Shown here piece by piece: positions 60,008 to 64,000 of a stretch of 64,000 nucleotides of DNA. The stretch covers positions 491,014 to 555,013 of the forward strand of contig NZ_SRUO01000004.1 in the NCBI RefSeq assembly GCF_004791025.1, in the 5' to 3' direction. The stretch is from Mesorhizobium sp. M4B.F.Ca.ET.203.01.1.1 (GTDB lineage Bacteria > Pseudomonadota > Alphaproteobacteria > Rhizobiales > Rhizobiaceae). The translations under genes were made by a program, and so were the position numbers. Position 1 is the first letter of the stretch. Every line of letters starts with the position of its first letter. The notes beneath the pieces were generated by a model that saw nothing but the letters and a program-made list of their open reading frames with translations, did not search any database and was not told the DNA's origin.

Positions 60008-61996
60008 CTAACGAGTTTGTCCAACTATTTTCGGCAGTGCTTCCAGTCGCGCGCCAGCAACGGGCTTTTCCGCCTGATACAGTTCCGCCAGCACGGCAAG
60101 GGCGGCCGCCTTGTCCTGGTCCCGAATCGCCGCCTGCAGCGACGTCAACGCGGCCTGGATTCTCGGCCATTCCACGACGTCGGTCCTCAGGCCGAAAATC
60201 TTGGCGATGTCGAGCGTGACGATCTCTTCGTTCTCGCCCTGAAGGGTCTCGTGCAGCTTCTCGCCGGGCCTGATTCCGGTAAAGCGGATCGGAATGTCAG
60301 TGTAGGGGCTCTTGCCGGCCATACGGATCATGGTTTCGGCCACCTCGAGTATCGGCACCGGCTTGCCCATGTCCAGCATATAGATGGCATAGTCGTCCTT
60401 GCCCGGACGCTGTTCGGCATCGGCGGCAGACATGATGACGAGGTCGACGGCCTCGGCAACCGTCATGAAATAGCGGGTCATGCGCCGATCCGTGATGGTG
60501 ACCGGGCCGCCTGCCTCGATCTGCGCCTGGAAGATGGTGGCGACCGAGCCAGTGGAGCCAAACACATTGCCGAAGCGCACGGCAATGAACTTGGTGCCGG
60601 GCCGGCGCCCGCCCTGCCCGGCCGCCTGCATTTCGTGGAGCGAGCTGACGATCTGCTCGGCCGCCCTTTTGGTGATGCCGAGCACCGAGCTCGGATCGAC
60701 CGCCTTGTCGCTCGAGATCAGCAGGAACTGCGGAACCCCGCATTTGGCCGCGACTTCGGCGCAGGCAAGCGTGCCGAAAATATTGGTCTGAATCGCCGCT
60801 TCCCAGTTCTCCTCGAGCAGCGGCACATGCTTGAGCGCCGCCGCGTGGAAGATGATGGAAGGCTTGAACTCGCTGACGACGCGGGTCATCTGCCGCCGGT
60901 CGGTGACGTCGATGATGCGGCTCGTCAGCCGGGCATGGTCCTCTTCGTCGATCAGCTGATCGAGCTGGAAGATGCCGAACTCGGAAATATCGGCGACCAG
61001 CACGGCCTCGGCGCCGAGTTCCAGCGAACGCTTGACGAGGATGCGGCCGATGGAGCCGGCGCCGCCCGTCACCAGCACCCGCTTGCCGCTGACGAAGCTG
61101 CTGATGCGTCCGACGTCGGTGGCAACCGCCGAACGACGCATGATCGTTTCCATCTCGACGGCGTCGAGCACCAGCTTGCCGCCCTGCCCGAGCTCGGAGA
61201 CGCCCGAGAACCGCACGACGGATATGCCGCTGTGGCGGGCGACGCGAACCAGTTCGGCGTATTCCTCGATCTCGCTTTCGGCGCCGTTGCCGAAAATCAG
61301 CATGTCGAGATTCTGCGTGCCTTTGGCGTATTCCTCCAGGACCTCGACCAGACTGGGGCGCACGGCCACCACGGGAACACCCTGGATGCGCGTGCCCAAA
61401 GGCGCTTCGGTGCCGATCGCCATGATGCCGGCGATGGAATATTCCGCCGGGTTCGCGGTGCGCGTGAACCTGATGAGGACGTCAGCCTCGCCCAGCCTGC
61501 CGACGAACAGCGCCTGCTTGACCAGCGGATTGTTCGAGCCGCGGCTCAATATCGCCCAGCTCGCTCCGTCACGGAGGAACCGGTAGTAGAGCCGGGGAGC
61601 AGAGATGATGGTGAAGGAGACGAGGAAAAAGACAATGAACTGGCGCTCGTTGAGGCCGATCACCGGCTGGAAGGTACGAAACGTCAGCGAGGCGAGATAG
61701 AGCAGGACAGTCAAAGTCGCGCAGCTCTTCAGGATGTTGAAGAAATCGGGCGTCGAGGCAAACCGCCACACTGTGTTGTAGAGCCCGCAATACCTGAACA
61801 GGAGATGGCTTAGAACGACGATGCTTGCCCAGCACGCCAGGCCCGTGGGCGACAGCGCCCCGAACGACAGACCAGACCGCGACAAAACCAGGCTGAGCGC
61901 CACCGCGATCAGGACCATGACGATGTCCTGAAGCATGATGATAGCGCGCCGTATCTTCGGCCGAAGTCCGGACACGGCTTCTACGTATGAGGTCAT
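60008..61996 (-). CDS. CapD/WbpM-type nucleotide-sugar 4,6-dehydratase/epimerase
   Basis: The 662-residue inner-membrane protein has four predicted transmembrane helices in the first 140 residues, a linker, and an extended SDR domain. The NAD motif GGAGSIG is at residues 311-317. In place of the classical tyrosine it has SSDKAV at 428-433, as in FlmA/CapD/WbpM-type UDP-GlcNAc 4,6-dehydratases. The block RYFMTVAEAVDLVI is also family-typical. It would make a UDP-4-keto-6-deoxy sugar, a substrate for the DegT-type aminotransferase class. The start is supported by a near-identical leader duplicated further along the window. Confidence 0.87.
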   Translation of the reverse strand: MTSYVEAVSGLRPKIRRAIIMLQDIVMVLIAVALSLVLSRSGLSFGALSPTGLACWASIVVLSHLLFRYCGLYNTVWRFASTPDFFNILKSCATLTVLLYLASLTFRTFQPVIGLNERQFIVFFLVSFTIISAPRLYYRFLRDGASWAILSRGSNNPLVKQALFVGRLGEADVLIRFTRTANPAEYSIAGIMAIGTEAPLGTRIQGVPVVAVRPSLVEVLEEYAKGTQNLDMLIFGNGAESEIEEYAELVRVARHSGISVVRFSGVSELGQGGKLVLDAVEMETIMRRSAVATDVGRISSFVSGKRVLVTGGAGSIGRILVKRSLELGAEAVLVADISEFGIFQLDQLIDEEDHARLTSRIIDVTDRRQMTRVVSEFKPSIIFHAAALKHVPLLEENWEAAIQTNIFGTLACAEVAAKCGVPQFLLISSDKAVDPSSVLGITKRAAEQIVSSLHEMQAAGQGGRRPGTKFIAVRFGNVFGSTGSVATIFQAQIEAGGPVTITDRRMTRYFMTVAEAVDLVIMSAADAEQRPGKDDYAIYMLDMGKPVPILEVAETMIRMAGKSPYTDIPIRFTGIRPGEKLHETLQGENEEIVTLDIAKIFGLRTDVVEWPRIQAALTSLQAAIRDQDKAAALAVLAELYQAEKPVAGARLEALPKIVGQTR

Positions 61997-62079
61997 TGGG
62001 TAGTACTGAACTCCAGGCGCGAAGATAGTAACGCTAAAGTGGCGCCAGATCGATTGTCATCCGACACCGGCCACCTATC
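61949..62079. repeat. Duplicated capD 5' end and leader, copy A
   Basis: The first codons of capD and about 80 bases of its leader are repeated at 63750-63867 with few changes. Shared pieces include TTCGGCCGAAGTCC, TTCTACGTATGAGGTCAT, GTAGTACTGAACTCCAGG and GTGGCGCCAGATCGA. This copy belongs to the intact gene. Confidence 0.85.
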
Positions 62080-62354
62080 AAAGTGCCAAATCTTCAACCC
62101 GCCGCCTTCTATCGCATAGCGCGGAGTTGGGGGCTTCGCCAGATTTTTTTGGAAATGCACGTGGTTACCTGTCAATCTAGGCGATCCGGCGGGAGGCGCG
62201 CGCCGAGGCCGAGGCGCTTTAGATTGGAGTTGGATCGAATCCTATGCGCGACCCAACATTGCCGGAGAGATAGCTCGTCAATCTCAGATCCGCACCTGTT
62301 TACATGCCAAGGATGTTTCTTTGTCACGACCGGCTCTTACGCACTGTCGCCCGT
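61997..62354. other. Leader of capD and gap to the sulfotransferase 3' end
   Basis: These 358 bases hold the capD leader (shared with the second copy until about 62079) and then sequence without recognisable genes or strong hairpins. Base composition appears less GC-rich than the surrounding regions. Small frames on the plus strand show no family resemblance. Confidence 0.5.
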
Positions 62355-63713
62355 CTATCCGGCGTCAGATCTTAGTAGCGACTTTAGATACCTGACCGGG
62401 TACATCACCCTCCACGAATGGCTGTTTTTTATCTGGATCGTTTCTTTTTGAGCCGCCTTCAACTGTTCGGCCACACTTTCAAGCTGGCTTTCCGCATCGT
62501 TGGCCCGAAGCGCTTCACTGTCGGCCTTTGCCATCAAATCAGCCTCGCGGGCTTTGGCGTTTGCCCTCAGATCAGCTTCACGGGCCGCGGCATCCGCCTT
62601 CTGCTCTTCGGCCAGACGCTGGAGGTCATTCAATTGCTCCGTCAGTTGCGCCCCTCTTGCAGCCGCTTCGGCGCGGTTCCTCTCCAACTCAGCCACCTGT
62701 TCGTCGGCAGCGCATCGCTGCTGCGCCAGCCGTTCGGCGGCCGCCTTTTCGCGAGCGGATATCTCGGCAAAGAACGCTGCTCCGAAAACCGGATTGAGGC
62801 TGTCGAAGGCGCCACGCACCGCATCAAGTCGCGACATCGCCGCGGCATCGGCCTGGTCTTCCTCAAGTACCTTCACTGCGCCGTAAACTTGCTTGATCCA
62901 ATCATCGATCCTCGGGTCAGCTTCTAACTGACCTCGGCTCGCAGCATGGTGCTGATGCTTATCCGCAAAATGATTGGAAAGGGCTGCCGACCACTCCGCC
63001 TTGGGCAGAGGCCAGTCGATCTTCAGGGTGCTTGTGATCCCGTCGATCCCCTCGCGCCACTGATCAAACATGCCTTCATAGGATAGGAAAATCCGCGGCT
63101 GGCCCCGCGTCGCGTGCTCGGCCTCCAACGCATGGCGCAGCCAAAGAAGGGAACTGAAACCGACCGTGAATTCGTCACGCTTGGCCAGAGACGCGATCAC
63201 CGCCAAGGGGTTGCGCCCGATCAGCACATAGCGAACGTCGATACGCATTTGCTTCATGACACCCATGTACAGCGGCACGAAACGAGATATTCGCGGCTCC
63301 TTGAGTACGAAGAGCGAGGCACTGCCATACTCTTCGTCAATCAGCCGAGCGATCTCGGCCTGGTAGAATTGCAGGCGCCCCGGAATAAGAACGTTGGGAT
63401 CAAGGGATCTCCAATCATCCCACCGGCTGCCGAGCTCGGCCAGCATCCGATCATTAAGCTCCATCAGCCGTTGCGGCTCCCAGTGGCCTTCTTCGTTGGT
63501 TGGATTGGCGCCAAGCATGGTCTTCGGCAGCTCAGCACCAAGCAGGCTAATCGCCCTAGTCAGGGCGCTGGTGCCCGATCGATGCATGCCGATCACCATG
63601 ATGCAGGTACGCTTCGCTGCTTTCGGCGCCGCTTCGGCGGCCTGCGGCGTCGCATCGTGCAAATTTCCGGATGATGGGTAGTTGCTCAAGTCGTCAATGC
63701 TCGCCCACGCCAA
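62355..63713 (-). CDS. Sulfotransferase-family protein with C-terminal coiled coil
   Basis: The 452-residue protein starts its catalytic domain at about residue 36 with VIGMHRSGTSAL, the PAPS 5'-phosphosulfate loop, and has the later RNPLAVIASL helix that resembles the 3'-phosphate site. From about residue 310 it becomes a charged, alanine-rich coiled coil with repeated KxREADL-like heptads. It ends in NSHSWRVMYPVRYLKSL, a motif that also ends or joins glycosyltransferase-associated coiled coils. PAPS from CysD/CysNC would be the donor; a surface polysaccharide is the likely acceptor. The only frame start is TTG at 63713, with a long N-terminal lead; the true start could be elsewhere. Confidence 0.75.
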   Translation of the reverse strand: MAWASIDDLSNYPSSGNLHDATPQAAEAAPKAAKRTCIMVIGMHRSGTSALTRAISLLGAELPKTMLGANPTNEEGHWEPQRLMELNDRMLAELGSRWDDWRSLDPNVLIPGRLQFYQAEIARLIDEEYGSASLFVLKEPRISRFVPLYMGVMKQMRIDVRYVLIGRNPLAVIASLAKRDEFTVGFSSLLWLRHALEAEHATRGQPRIFLSYEGMFDQWREGIDGITSTLKIDWPLPKAEWSAALSNHFADKHQHHAASRGQLEADPRIDDWIKQVYGAVKVLEEDQADAAAMSRLDAVRGAFDSLNPVFGAAFFAEISAREKAAAERLAQQRCAADEQVAELERNRAEAAARGAQLTEQLNDLQRLAEEQKADAAAREADLRANAKAREADLMAKADSEALRANDAESQLESVAEQLKAAQKETIQIKNSHSWRVMYPVRYLKSLLRSDAG

Positions 63714-63795
63714 GCGTCAGGGTGGCCATCACGATGACAATTAGGAGCCGCATATTCGGCCGAAGTCCAGACACGACTTCTACGTATGAGGTCAT
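63694..63795 (-). pseudogene. capD 5' remnant (copy B coding part)
   Basis: The frame from an ATG at 63795 reads MTSYVEVVSGLRP and then diverges into 20 other residues before a TGA at 63694. The first 13 residues match the start of the intact CapD protein with one change. The rest of capD is missing, so this looks like a broken second copy fused to other DNA. Its end overlaps the start region of the sulfotransferase frame. Confidence 0.7.
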
Positions 63796-63867
63796 GGATA
63801 GTACTGAACTCCAGGCGCGAAGTACGCTAGTGGCGCCAGATCGACTTCATCCGTCACCGGCCACCTG
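63750..63867. repeat. Duplicated capD 5' end and leader, copy B
   Basis: This matches 61949-62079 with a few substitutions and short gaps (for example ATAGTAACGCTAAAG against TACGCTAG). The similarity ends within a few bases of the IS66 terminus at 63874, so the element seems to have cut the leader. Confidence 0.85.
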
Positions 63868-63873
63868 TTAGAG

Positions 63874-64000
63874 GTAAGCGCTGTTCTCAGGCCACGGCCC
63901 TGAGTTCGGGAGCCGGGATGTAGGCCCAGGGCAGCAGGTCGTCGATCTGGCTGTTCGGGTGGCCATTGACGATCCTGGTGAGGACATCGGCGAGATAGCC
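63874..64000 (-). mobile_element. Terminus of an IS66-family insertion sequence
   Basis: The element begins with GTAAGCG, the usual start of IS66-family terminal repeats, and continues out of the window. The transposase C-terminus is 13 bases inside. The matching 8-bp target duplication and the other terminus lie outside the window, so the boundary rests on the GTAA end and on the break in the capD leader duplication. Confidence 0.78.
63887..64000 (-). CDS. IS66-family transposase, C-terminal fragment
   Basis: The visible 37 residues, starting at the window edge, read GYLADVLTRIVNGHP and continue IDDLLPWAYIPAPELRAVA before a stop at 63887. This is the conserved C-terminal domain of IS66 transposases (TnpC), where LTRI..HP and the DLLPW motif recur. 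The rest lies outside the window, so intactness cannot be judged. Confidence 0.88.
   Translation of the reverse strand, partial: GYLADVLTRIVNGHPNSQIDDLLPWAYIPAPELRAVA

Noticed and set aside
62083..62451. Small plus-strand gene between capD and the sulfotransferase
   Set aside because: It has no ribosome binding site or family resemblance and runs into the end of the sulfotransferase gene.

Overview
The window reads as a chromosomal segment of a rhizobial alphaproteobacterium, most likely Mesorhizobium or a close relative. The base composition is high-GC throughout. The gene families are those of Rhizobiales: a Rhizobium-type zinc L-asparaginase, a betI/betC choline-O-sulfate pathway, an frc-type fructose transporter, a fix/cco high-affinity oxidase, and RIME-like palindromic intergenic repeats. 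The genus is an inference from gene content and order; no database search was possible.

Layout. 1-9.9 kb: the end of a beta-helix repeat protein, an asparaginase and a thiolase-like gene, then betI-betC-(PLP-dependent dehydratase)-betA-betB for turning choline-O-sulfate and choline into glycine betaine. 10-14.6 kb: a fused GDP-mannose pyrophosphorylase/AGE-fold protein, a LysR regulator divergent from an NmrA-like reductase, and a tRNA-Pro(CGG) with its own promoter and terminator. 14.7-20.5 kb: a small lipoprotein and an oligopeptide ABC importer. 20.8-23.1 kb: a TadE/TadG-like pair. 23.1-36.8 kb: glycogen metabolism in two runs, glgP-glgB-glgC-glgA-pgm and glgX-alpha-glucosidase-(AT-rich small gene), separated by mosaic repeats. 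36.9-42.8 kb: a fructose-type uptake module, frcB-frcC-frcA divergent from frcR (ROK regulator)-mutarotase-PfkB kinase, with a 42-bp inverted repeat between the two arms.

43.1-44.2 kb: a DegT-type sugar aminotransferase. 44.3-52 kb: a compact micro-oxic respiration cluster, ccoN-O-Q-P, a small membrane gene, a DUF2189 gene, ccoI and ccoS. It is divergent from a cysteine-rich FNR-type regulator, with a perfect FixK/FNR palindrome between them. No full-length ccoG/fixG or ccoH/fixH is present. 52-55.6 kb: cysD, cysNC and cysQ for sulfate activation. 56-63.8 kb: a surface-polysaccharide region with a ligase/polymerase, sugar epimerase, initiating sugar transferase, family 2 glycosyltransferase, CapD-type dehydratase and a coiled-coil sulfotransferase. 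PAPS made by the cys genes would be the donor for the sulfotransferase. 63.7-64 kb: a duplicated capD 5' end and leader, cut off by the terminus of an IS66-family element that runs out of the window.

Most genes sit in tight operons with 4-base ATGA overlaps. Several starts were moved downstream of the longest reading frame because of ribosome binding sites or operators. The best candidates for a second look are the bet operon with an inserted dehydratase, the bifunctional GMP/AGE fusion, the rearranged fix/cco module with its regulator, the symmetric frc operator, and the capD leader duplication next to the sulfotransferase and IS66. No CRISPR array, defence island, prophage or clearly unprecedented system was seen.
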